DNA of 64,000 nucleotides from Limnomonas spitsbergensis (lineage: Eukaryota > Chlorophyta > Chlorophyceae > Chlamydomonadales), in contig JAYJMM010000102.1 of the NCBI GenBank assembly GCA_037349105.1, forward strand, positions 1,922,001-1,986,000, read 5' to 3'. Below, one piece after another: positions 9,564 to 21,000 of the stretch (position 1 is its first letter; the number at the start of each line of letters is the position of its first letter). The position numbers were made by a program, and so were the translations under genes. Under the pieces are notes generated by a model, which ran no database searches, was not told the DNA's origin, and was given only the letters and a program-made list of their open reading frames with translations.

Positions 9564-12139
9564 GCGTGGCCTATTGAGGAGCTTAGCCTCCCAAGGGTAT
9601 TGCGTCGTGCCCATCGCCGGGGCTCAGTCTCACTGCCCTAAAGATTTCCACCAAGAGAAGGGACTGCTGTGGGCCTTGGCCTGGACGCGTTCCAAAGCAA
9701 TCTTCTGATCCATGCCCACGGATTATGAGGATATTCACTGATAGGGTGGAATAGCTTGCAAGCGTTCACTCCATTTTTCTTTAAAAACAGCTCAAATGGT
9801 TTGTTCTCCTTTGTACTCTAGGCGGTTGGTAACAATTAGTGTCACAGTATATTACAGTATACGCGACAGAACCGTTTAGACCGCAGTTAGCGTCATCGGT
9901 GACTCCGCAGCTTCTCTGCGGAGTCTTCGGATTTGAGCTGAGACCTAGAAACCCGCTTACGCAGGATAAGTTTGACAGGTTCTACCGTACTCTGTATTGG
10001 GCCTGCCGGGTCCCTGTATCCCGGCAATTGCCTTGGCTAGTTACTTCGTCCCTTTCTAAAGGACAGACCTCTATTGTAAACAGCACCGGCCGTCATCCGT
10101 GTATGAGGCCTCTAACGTTCACATAAGTCAGTACCCTTACTCAAGTCAAGCCTAGACCAGCCCAGCTGAGATAGCTGGAGTCAAGTACCACAGCCAGAGA
10201 ACCGAGACCACCCTGCCGAAGCCGAAGTACGCAGTCTACGTCCCGTCTCCCTCCCCGCGTGTAGCGCGGTAAGTGCACCTTAACATAGCCCAGCTGGATC
10301 GCGCCCAGACGGCCAGAAGGCCTATGCTACCTAAGTCAATTGCTATATACACAAATATCCACCTAGCTGCTTAACTCGAAGAGCACTCGCAGCCAGTGAA
10401 CAGTCACTGAGCCTGCCCGTAGGCGTCCGTCACTGCCGTGAGGAAAGAAGTCCGCCACGGACCTGAAGCGCACCTCGCGAGTAAAGTGGTAGGGGCGGTA
10501 CCCACGAGACGGAGACTTCTATGCAGAGACATCCAGTTAGGACCTTCCAGTTACAGTTATCTAGTTGACACACTCTTGTCTGAAGTACAAGGAGCATGAG
10601 TGTACGGTGATGTACCGTGTTTGTGAGTAGAGGACACCTCTCTAAGGTGTCCTGACCGGAGTTTACGGTATTTACCATAGTATTGCAGTTACTGCTTTAT
10701 GGTGCGACATTAGCCATGCTTGTGATTTCATTGAATATTATTTCGTATGCAAGATGCTGCATTGCGCCTTCCCACCATCTGTAACACATGTGAGGGCTGC
10801 GAGACCGTCTCTCACGACTGCTATCACAGCATGTTAGGGGTGCCGTCCACTAGCTCGTTGTGTTCTTCCACTGGAGCTGCCAGCGGGAGTAGACTACATG
10901 CTATTCTAAGCAGAAGTCACTAGGGCTGGTTCGGGGCCCATGAGCAACCTCCGGAAATAAATAGGTAGAACAGAGGACGGGCATGTCGGGCATGTCCTCC
11001 TGCATTTACTCGAAAACTTGAATTGATGGCCCCAGGGTCTTCAAGAATGAAAATACCCCTTACAGCAAGTGAAGGAACCGCACAGGACTGAGCCCTCTGC
11101 AGCTGTTGGATTACGTTTCCTGCTTTTGGCAGTCCAGACTACTCAGCCACGTAGCCCCTTACACCCACAGCGCTTGATGAAAGCATGTAGTGAGGATCAT
11201 CTTCTGGCACTCTTGCCGTGGTATCCTTGTCCAGAAGTGGCTACTTGGAAGCCTCGTGACTGTTGTGGAGGGTACCAGTGGTAACGAATTCAAATCATAC
11301 ATTTATATTATTGTGGTCAGAGGGTGGAAAGCCAGGCACACGAAGGTGCATGCTACAAACGAGGACGTTGTGTTGCGAAAGCCATGGGGTGCCTCATGTG
11401 ATGCCCAGCCCCCAGCCGTGCCCCCCTAGGTTTCAAATGCATGTTCATCGAAGGTCCAGTGTCGAACCAATCCCTTTCCCAGGCAAGGCGCCAGCTGCTG
11501 CTTCAGAAGGCACTAGCCGCTTTTGCTTTGCACAGTATATGCCTATGCGCCTATGCGGCCCCGTCACATACCAAACTACCAGATGAGGATGGAAGCCACA
11601 GATTTCTCGAATGAAAACTGTTCCAATCTCGTAGGCCTCTGGGACCCAGAACTGAGGCAGACCCAGGGCTGAGGCTGCAGCCAACAGTCAAGTAAACAGA
11701 GGGGAAACACGCACCTTCCGTCCCCAACTCCCCCCCCCCCATCTGTCCCACATCCTGCTCTGATTTAATCAGTGCTGTGCCGATATGAGTTAGGCCACCT
11801 TAGTTTGAAGGCAAAGCACGGGACGGGACGGTAATTCCTCATAGGCTCATACCATTACTAAACCACGGCTTAATTGCACAGCAGTGGATATACTCCCATC
11901 CCCACCCTCCCAAACACCAGCACCAGCAGACATGCCCATCTCAGTGCACAAAAGGTTTCCGCTAACGGAGGCAGATTTGGACTAGCAGCACACTACTAGC
12001 TTTGGACCAGCAGCCACCACATCAGCTGCTCGGCAGTTTCCACCACCTCATCCGCTGCAGAGTAGCTTCCCCATGACTCAGCTGCTTGGCAGCTTCCGCC
12101 GCGTACAAACAGACTCTCAGCAGCTCTGACGCGGCGGCT
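9564..12139. other. Intergenic between copy B and the SCC3 3' end
   Basis: No coding exon recognised. It holds a 10-bp hairpin (9901-9925), a stretch from about 9830 to 10690 that looks repeat-derived (CAGTATATTACAGTATA at one side), and the 3' flank of the convergent SCC3 gene. No convincing TGTAA signal was found close to the SCC3 stop. Confidence 0.45.
9901..9925. other. Perfect 10-bp hairpin
   Basis: GACTCCGCAG and CTGCGGAGTC flank the loop CTTCT. It lies 338 bp after the stop of Cys-rich copy B. It resembles the hairpin at 7078 in size only. Confidence 0.5.
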
Positions 12140-15023
12140 CTAGATCCTGACGCGGCGGCGCTTGGGCTTTGGCGGCGGCTCCTCGTCGCCGCCCACCGTC
12201 ATCTGGCTGCCGTCCTTAATGGCGCTGTCGGCGCACACAGGCGAGCCGCCCCTGCCTGCCTGCCCGCCAGAGCGGGCTGTGCGCACCGGGCTTGACGCTT
12301 GCTGCAGCGGCTGTCCCTCCTCGTCCGCCGCCTCGTCCAGTAGGTCTACCTGATGGCCCTGTCCAATCATCTCCTCTTCCGCCTCAAAAGCTAAGGACGG
12401 CTCCTTCTCCTGTCCCTCCTCCTGCCCTTCCTCTTGCCCCTCCTCTTCTTGTACTTCCACCATCTCCTCCTCCTCGTCTTGCTCCTCGGCCAGTCCCTCC
12501 TCCTCCTCCTCTTGCATGGGCAAAGAGCCGCTGAACTCTGCATCAACGTCATGCGGCCCTCCTTCAAGAGATTGCTCCTCATCGTCACCCCCCTCCTCAT
12601 CCAGCATGGGCTCATCCTCCTGCACTGCCTCCTCCTCTTCCTCCTGCTCCTCCTCCTCCCCCCTTTCCTCCTCCTGCACCACCTCCACCCGCTGCCGCTG
12701 GGACCTGCTGCGTGACTGCTCCCGGGCAGCCGGGAGGTCCTCCACACTTCCAAGACCTAGTGTGGAGGCCCCTTTCCCTGCTCGCCTGCGGCCTCCAGCT
12801 CGAGGTGGACCGGCTGGGGCTGGGGACGCAGCGGTGGCAGCCTCTGCTGTTGGCCCTGCCTGGCTGGTAGCCAGCCTCCTGCTAGACCTGCTGACCAGTC
12901 CTGCCTGAGACGGCTCCAGGCTGCTCAAGCTCCCCGCCATGAGACTGTTGGTAACGCCTGAGGACAGAGGGGGGGCCGATGTGCTGATCAAACAGGACGC
13001 CTCGCAAACTTCAATTTATTTTCTGTCTCAGACTTCATGTTAAAACATATACCGTAGTGTCAGTCCTAATTCGTTTTATTCTGAGTTCGTTTTTTGTATT
13101 GAAACCTTCTTTTGCCTCAGTCACGTTGTTAGTTTCATTGGTTCGTTTTTCTGATCAAAAGCTGACTTTTACCTGATCAACGGTTCGTTTGCTCTGGGAG
13201 GCGCATCTGGTGTCAACACAACGTCTAGCCTTCGCCCTAGCGAATGACTCCGCAAAAGAAAGCTGCCTTTTCATACTGGCAGCATTTTAATAGGAAGACA
13301 GCGTGTAAACGCTGCCTGTGTGATGAACGACGCTGCGCTCTGTATTGGCCATGTTTTCAGGGTTTGGGTCGAAACTTATTCGTTTTTTCGTTCGTTTTTT
13401 CGTTGTAGCACAATGATCATCAAATCAACCATTCGTTTTCTTAAAAAACGATCCATGAAACGAATTTGGACAGACACTACGGGTATGCATTAGTACTTTT
13501 ACAATTATTATGTTTCTAGATTTCCGACCAATATACTCTGCTTGGCCCTTTCGTAAAAGACTTTGAGTGGTTACTTTCATCTTGTAACAACAAAAAGTTT
13601 GCCAGGCAGGGTGCGGTTCACCCACATCAGGCCATTTATCATCTCTGGAGTTTAGTAGATATCTGTAAATTAAATAAAGTGTGAAAGCTTCATTTGTCAG
13701 ATGGTCACTACCTGCACCTTCCGTCTGCAAACAAGACGGCAAATCCTCCTTACATCAACCATGTCTAATGTGGGGCGCATGCATGCCCCTGCCACCTTCT
13801 GAAATCTTATAGGGGTTGAATCGTTTATGGGGTTGAATCGTTTTTTTGATTTGAATGTACCGGTAAATCCCAGCATGGTAATAAAATGAAGCGTAACAAA
13901 TCATACGGGCCACGAGCTGCGCCTGCCATATCAACAAACCTTCCCCAAACCATGCCCCGCCTGACGGGGTGTGCATGCATGGCGCTGGCGGCTTTCGAAG
14001 GCTTTACAAATGCCTAAGTTTCGTGTTAAGCAGCTAGGCATATCTGATCAATCGCGTCACGAGCTCTGCCGTCCACAAAGATTGTAACTGAAACCCTGAA
14101 TTCCCCAAACCCAGCCACCCAAGATAGGGTGTGCCCGAGGCTGCCCCGTCCCCAAGCACCAGGGCTTCTTGCACCAGGCCCTACCGAATGTAGGCGGTGA
14201 TGTAGCTGGATGCCTCTCAAAAGGTTTAAAGCTAATTGTAGAGCAACTGTTTGCCCTGTTTTCTTTAGCTATTGTAGCTTAAGCTACCACATGAACAAAA
14301 AATGCAAGATATCCAGCCCTCCCTGAGCAAAGCCGCACCTGACGGGCTGTGCCTCAGGCTGCCTCCGTCCCCAAGATCCCCCGCAGATGGACTGGCAGCT
14401 TCTGGCTGGCTCCGACCTGACCCCCGGGCCAGCCCAGGCCTCCCGTAGCGCCTCCCTGCACCCGTCTGGCCAGGCTGGAGGGGCAGTTGCTCTGCAGGCT
14501 GGCTCCGCTGCAGCCGCTGTACCTCCGCTAGAGGCTTCCGTTGCCTCCCACGCCCTTTCGCAGTCTCCGCCACCGCTACCACTTCCACCAGCTCGGGCTC
14601 ATCATCACTGTCGAGGCACACAGGATCCCGCTCCTCCGCCTCCGGAGCGCTGGCAACGCCGGGCGCTCCCTTGCCACGCGAGTCAGCCGCCAGACCCCGC
14701 GCAGGCACGGGCGCTACGGCGGCGCTGCTGCCGCCTGCCTGCCGCCCACGCTTTCGCACAGGCTGCCGCTCCACTGGGGCCGTGTCTGCTGACGGGCTGG
14801 CCGCACCCTCCATGCTGCCCGCCTCCCTCTCCGCCTCGTCCTCATCCTCATCACCCGTTTCCTCGTCGGCGCCAGCAGAGGGCTGGAGGGCCGGCGGCGG
14901 CGCAAAGGATATGCGGCGGGGTTTCCCAACATCGGCGTCGGCCGTTGCCACCACTGCTGCTGCCGCTGCGCGGTTGCCCTTGAGCGCGCCCCTCGCTGCG
15001 GCTTTTCCTTTCAAGGCCCGCTC
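12140..15023 (-). other. SCC3: SCC3 C-terminal low-complexity tail (last two exons)
   Basis: Exon 15023-14339 (228 codons) is rich in Ala, Gly, Arg and Glu and contains an acidic patch CLDSDDEPELVEVV that resembles a SUMO-interacting motif. Exon 12957-12140 (272 residues) is dominated by Glu runs and ends in a basic PKRRRVRI tail, a likely nuclear localisation signal. Donor CCGTCAG|GTGCGG and acceptor CTCAG|GCGTTAC join in phase 1. Such tails are expected to be disordered. Extended C-termini beyond the helical repeats are common in SCC3 proteins, but this one is unusually acidic. Confidence 0.8.
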
Positions 15024-18000
15024 CTGAGAGATTATGGAGGAGTGATGTCTGGGGTGCTCAGTGCTCAAGCGGGGGGGGGCACACATAGTTGCAGGGTGTA
15101 TGTCAGCGCCCGCCAAAGCCCATTCAGGGGGCGCTGCGTGGCCACCCCTGGGCCAATGGGGACAGAGCAACCATGATTGGCCTAAGGCTGGAGGCTTTAG
15201 CAGCAGGGCTTGCTGCAAACAGCCCTTCCGGCCGTAGGCCGTGATGTGGCTGAATCGTAGCTGAACCAGCCAAAAATAAAAATGCTGTGGGACACGACTG
15301 CACATTCTGCCATCCTTGCATTTCAAATGTCAGTCTCGTCAACAGGGTTCATGAGTTGTCCCAACGTGCGTCCCTTGGCTACTGGTTAAGATTTAGAGTC
15401 CTAACGACTGTCCCTATTTACATGCCACTGGCTCTGCCTTGCCTGCTGCAGTAAACGACACACAGGCATTTTGAGAAGGCAGCCATCCCCTGAAGGCAGC
15501 TGGCTGACTCCATAGCCTCATTGCGAATCAGACGAGTGTCAAGCATCTAGCCCCTCCTCTGCAACAGCCCCTCCTCTGCTACAGCCTCTCCTCTGCAACA
15601 GCCCCTCCTCTGCAACAGCCCCTCCTCTGCTACAGCCCCTCCTCTGCAACAGCCCCTCCTCTGCAACAGCCCCTCCTCTGCAACAACCACGCCTCTGCTA
15701 CAGCCACTCCCAGATGAAAGATGAGAGAATACTTCACCCGTTCCACTCCTAAGACAACCCATTCCACCCCTACTTCACACTTCCCTCCCCATGACCCTGT
15801 CCCCTTGACCCACCTTAATGGCTGCTAGGTACTGGTACATCGGCCTCCAAGCAAATTCATCAGGGTCGTGTTCGGGCATGCCGACAAGTGCCGCATCCAT
15901 CTCGTCCACCAGCACCTGTTGATTTTGAAATTATTTGGATTTACAAATACCATTTGCCGGGACCAAAATCAATGGCTTTTAACTACTACCCGGTATCAGG
16001 CATGCCGCTCAGTGCCGCATCGGTGTCGCGAAACAGCACCAATTAATTTTGAAGTACCGTTATGGCTTACTGAATTTATGCTCTGATCTAAATAAATATC
16101 CATCACCGCTACTCAGAATGAAATTTCAATTTAAAAGATATTCCACAGCATCGTTCAACTGATTACTTAACCAGCCTCGTCAATTATCGTGGTGCTTCAT
16201 ACAGCACATTTTGAGGCTTCATCATGGGCTACGGGTGGCTTTCTTAATCCATGCCTCAGGGCGCAATATTTGCACAGGGACCTATACCCGAAGCCTTGCC
16301 TGCCTCGTGTGCCGTATTGTCAGTTTGTTGGTTGGTGACGCTCGCTCACTGAATTGGCTTCACTGATGCCTTCCTTATTATGTTATCTTATTTTAGCAGG
16401 TTTTAGAACCACATTTTGATAGGGTACAAAAAAAGTAAATACCGGTAGGCAGGGGAGCGTGTTTTTAAAGATCTTTTTATGTTCAATGTTATTGCTCGGC
16501 CGCGGCCTTGGAGGACTACCGGTGGCTTCCTTCATCCACGCCGCACGGCACATAATTTTCATTTTCCAACCCTCATTTCCAACGCCCCACCTGGCAGTCC
16601 TCCTGTGGCAGCTTGGCCGTGAAATGCCCCAGGCCCCATGCCAGGAAGTGCAGCTGTGTCGGGAGGTGGTCCAGAGCAAAGTTGATCCCAGCGCGCTTCA
16701 TGCGCATGAGCTCTTGGCGGTGCAAGCGGTGGCCTTTTGGGGGTGGAGAGGGAGGGGGGGGTGGACAGGCAGGGGCTTATGTCAGGAGCACAAAGTTGGC
16801 ACTGATGCCTCTCATGCGCAAGAAGGCCATAAGCTCATTGTGGTGCAAGCTGTGGCCTTTCGGAGGGTAGAGAGGGTGGGGGGGTGGACAGGCAGACAGG
16901 GGCTTATGTCAGGAGCACAAACTCGACATTGATGCGTCTCATGCGCATGAGCTCGTTGTGGTACAAGCTGTGCCCTTGAAGGGTAAAGTGAGAGAGGGGG
17001 CTGGACGGGTAGATGGAAGTAAATCGGGGAGCACTTAAGTTGATGCCGCATCGCGTACCACTCAAGTGACGGGACCCACACACCTAAGGCGCCGAGCGGC
17101 TGTACAAAGATACAAAACTGAAAAATGTCAGCAGAATCGGGACAAAGACGAGGAGAATTGAAACACAGATTGGGAAAATCTGGACCCCCAGCTCCACCCT
17201 CCTGAGTCCCAACACCCACTCATCTACATAACGTACTCCTGGGAAAGCTTGAGCACGACACTATATTAAGGGTGCTTGAGCTACAGCTCATCTACATCAT
17301 GACAGCTGCTTAACTTGGGGGCTTGAGCTACAATTCAGCTACATCATAGCAGCTGTGTATGTTTGTGTGCTTCAGCTACAATACAGCTACATCATGGCAG
17401 CTGTTTATATAAGGGACTACAGCTACAACTCAGCCACATCATGGCAGCTATTAATTTAGGGGAAGGTCAGCTACAATTCATCTACATCGAAGCAACTGTT
17501 GATCTTATGGTGCGTAACTATGATGCAACAACATCTTGGCCAACGGCTGGGATGGGTGCGGCAAGCTCACTGCTTGGGCTACCTGCCGTAGGCCAGGCCA
17601 GGTTTGGATACCATCAGCTTCCTGGCGGCTTCCTGACAGCTCCCTAGCGGCTCCCTAGCAGCGACCTGGCGGCCTACCCAGGGTGGTTTAGTGCACACTA
17701 AGCCACCCTTGGTCTAGTGTGCAATGGTAGAAAAGGGAATAAACAACAAAGCTGTTTTTTAAGATGATCAATGCTCGATGCTCGGCTGTTTTGCCGATAT
17801 ACTGTTGCAGGCCTCACCGACAAACATGCCCGCCAGCTTCTTGCAGAGCTGCGAAAAGCTATGCAACGCAGGCGCCAGGCTGCCCACCTCGGCACCCTCC
17901 TCATCCGCCTGGAGCACCATTCCATATGCCAGCTGCATTCAAAGCAATAGGGTAGGGCAGGTCAGGGGGAGGTGAAGGCAGGGGGGAGGGAAGGTGAAGG

Positions 18001-21000
18001 CAAGGGGCTCAAGGAGCAACACCCCGTATGCCAGCTGTACTCAAAGCAACAGGGTGGGGCAGGTCAGGGGAGGTGAAGACAAGGGGGGTAGGGCGGGGTC
18101 AAGGTAAGGTTAGGTGTTCAAGGTAAGACGTGCTAGGAGCACAATTCTGTATGCTAGAAGTGCTCAAAGCAACAGGGCAGGGCAAGTCAGGGAGCTGTAA
18201 AGGCAGAAGGACTGAGCAAGGCAGGGGGGCAGGGGGGCAAGGCAAGGCAAGACGTTCCAGGCAAGGCACGCAAGGAGCACCTCCTGTACTCCGGCTGTGC
18301 TAAAGGCAGCGTTGAGGCAGCGGGGCGGGATAAGGGGCGTTCATACGACAGCTGTGATCTAAGCAGCAGGACGGAGGGAGGGGCATTCAAGCGGACAAAA
18401 ACGGGAGGGGGCAGGAGAAGGCCTGATCAGTCAGACATGAGTATCAAATTGACATTGATACAAGCATATTGGGGCATTGTTAAGGCATCTGGAGCGTTCT
18501 CAAACGGTTTGGTCCACAATTTCTTACACCTCAGGCATTTCGTATTGCAGAAAAAACACTGCTCAGACCCCAATCTGCACTGTCAAGAAAAACCCGGCTC
18601 CTTTAAGGCTTCAAGACCCTAGGTCCACCCTAGATTCGAAAGGGGTCAAAACTCACCCCGAACAGGGCAAGTCTCAAGGACTATTCAACTCAAGGAACCA
18701 AACGAGATTTCTCGACTGCGCAGGGCGGCATTAGAAGGGCTATGCTGCGTTCTCCTCCCGGCTGCATGGGATACGACAGGCACCGACGTCAACGCACCTT
18801 CATTGCCCCGACGTAGATCTCAGCCATTGCGTTGGGGTGGTTGTTGCGGCAATGTAAGAGGATATCGTGGATCAGGTCCTCAGCTTCGGGGCCGAAGGAC
18901 ACCATCTACGTACAGCACACATTTCTAAACCTCAGAAAATAAAGGAAATCCCATGGCAGAAGATTGTTGTGAAACATGATACGTTCCTGGAAGGTGTTTT
19001 TTACATTAGGAATGGCAGTTGACCAAAAGAAAAAAATGCATTTAAGCCTGATGAAAGGCCTTTCAAATCTACGGTACTGAATCTGGTAAATCCCATCTCA
19101 TAAATCATTGGCATACATTCCCAAATCTGAATGCGAAAAGCTGCCTTCCCAGCACGCACCTTTGAGGCCAGGTGCGCCGCCAGCCAGCGGAAGTGGCGCA
19201 CGGTGAGGCAGTGCGGGGAGCAGAGCAGCTTGCTCAGTGCGCCCACCGCCCCCACGAGCCCTGCTCGCTGCTCCCCGCAGGCAGCAGTGCGCCGGGCGCG
19301 CCCCTCGTCAAGGGACGCCTGTGTTTCTGCACGAAGAGGCAGTTTTGAACCAGGGCATGCAGGCTGAGTGAAAGGAAGGATCGGGGCCTGCGCTGATCAT
19401 GACCCTCGTCAACGAAGGCCTGAGTATCTGTATGAGGTTGGAGTTTAGGGGTTCAGGCTTCAAAGGTGTGTGTGGTTTTGAGGCCAGGGCTTGAGGTTTG
19501 AGTAAAAGGAGGTTACGAGGTCAAGGCACGCGGGCCGAGTCAAACAAGGTTCCGGAGCCAAAAAGGATTAAGATAGGATTCAAGGAGTTGTACGGCATTT
19601 CAAGACCATGACGGAGAGGAACAGTACCGGTATATGGTATAGAGTATTTTAGTTTTTTAATCCTAGAGTTGTTTTCAGGTTTCGTACATTAAGAAGATTT
19701 GTCTTAAGCCTTGGAAACGTAAAATATCCAGCCTCGTGTTTCCATCAACCCAAACAAGGACAACAGGTTGGAATTTCGGAGAGTCACACCATTTGCTGTC
19801 TGCACCCCTCATAACACGTGCCAGGAGCGTCGGAGATTTTCAAGGGGCTTCAAAGGGTCATGTCCCTGCTGGAGTCAGGGCTTGCCCATGATCGCCGCAA
19901 ATGCGCTGGCCAGGGGGGCCCTATCTGTGTAGCCTCCCCTTCCCTCAGCAGGCCCTCGGTGCATTGGCCACCCCAAATTAATCCACATCAGTACAGCCTG
20001 GACTCAACTAATAGCATGCCTGAAAGCATGCCCACAACTCAGAATAAAAGCATGCCTATTCGGCTCGACAAACGTAGCACACAAGTCGATGCAGCAACAG
20101 ATGCAGCGTGGGGCTGGGTTTGAGTTCAAAGCTGGGTCTCGTGGGAAAGGGAAGCCCTCGTTCAGCCCATTCACCTCACCTTGGATCCTGTCTTCCTTCT
20201 CGCCCTCCTCGCCTTCCTCCCCGGTAGTTGGTCGGAAGCGCTCCATCTGTTGCAGCCCAAGGGTCCAAAGAAGCTTCACTGCGTCGTCGGGCGCATCCCG
20301 CTGGAGCGCTCCCTCGATGCTCGTGCCCTGAGGACAGACAACGGTATTCTCTGGGCATGGTTTGGTCTGGGACGCTCTAAGATAAACACTGCCCGGGTTG
20401 GACACCTGCACTAGGGTTGGGCCTCTTGAGTCCTGCTGGAGTGCCCCCTCATTGCTCGTGCATTATGACAAAGAGGTGGACAGGGGGGTTGCAAGCCAGG
20501 ACTAGAGTGAGGTCCTATAGGGACGGATTGGCATGCTTTGGGAAAAGTGACAGGGCACGCAGCTTGCTGCATGCACTTCGCGAATTGGGGTTATTCTGGT
20601 TCACAGCAACGCGGGATGAGCCCCACACTGTAATTGCTTTCCTAGGTAATGAATAGCATGCCCCGCATGGGAATCGTTTACCCTGGTACTGAAGCACATG
20701 CCCCACCTAGGTACAATTTCCGCTGTGCTGAAGCCCATGTTCCGCATCTAGGTCGTTCTTTTGCAGCAACGTCGCACACATTTCCCCAGCATACAAGTTT
20801 GTTTATTTCCGTAACGCCGCGATTGCAGCGTGGCCTGTTCCATGATTTTCATCCACATTGACTGCTGTAATGCTGAGGACGTGCGCCCGCCTGCCTACTT
20901 GATAGCCCTGTACCTTCCCAGCACCCTGCCCAAAGCTCCTCCCACCCTTCCTCCCCTGGCCCCCAAGCAAGCCTCACCCCGAATCCGCCCCCCATCAGCA

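Noticed and set aside
12292..12908. Plus-strand Ser/Leu/Pro-rich frames over the SCC3 last exon
   Set aside because: Antisense shadows of the Glu-rich coding exon; CTC/TCC runs are the complement of GAG codons.
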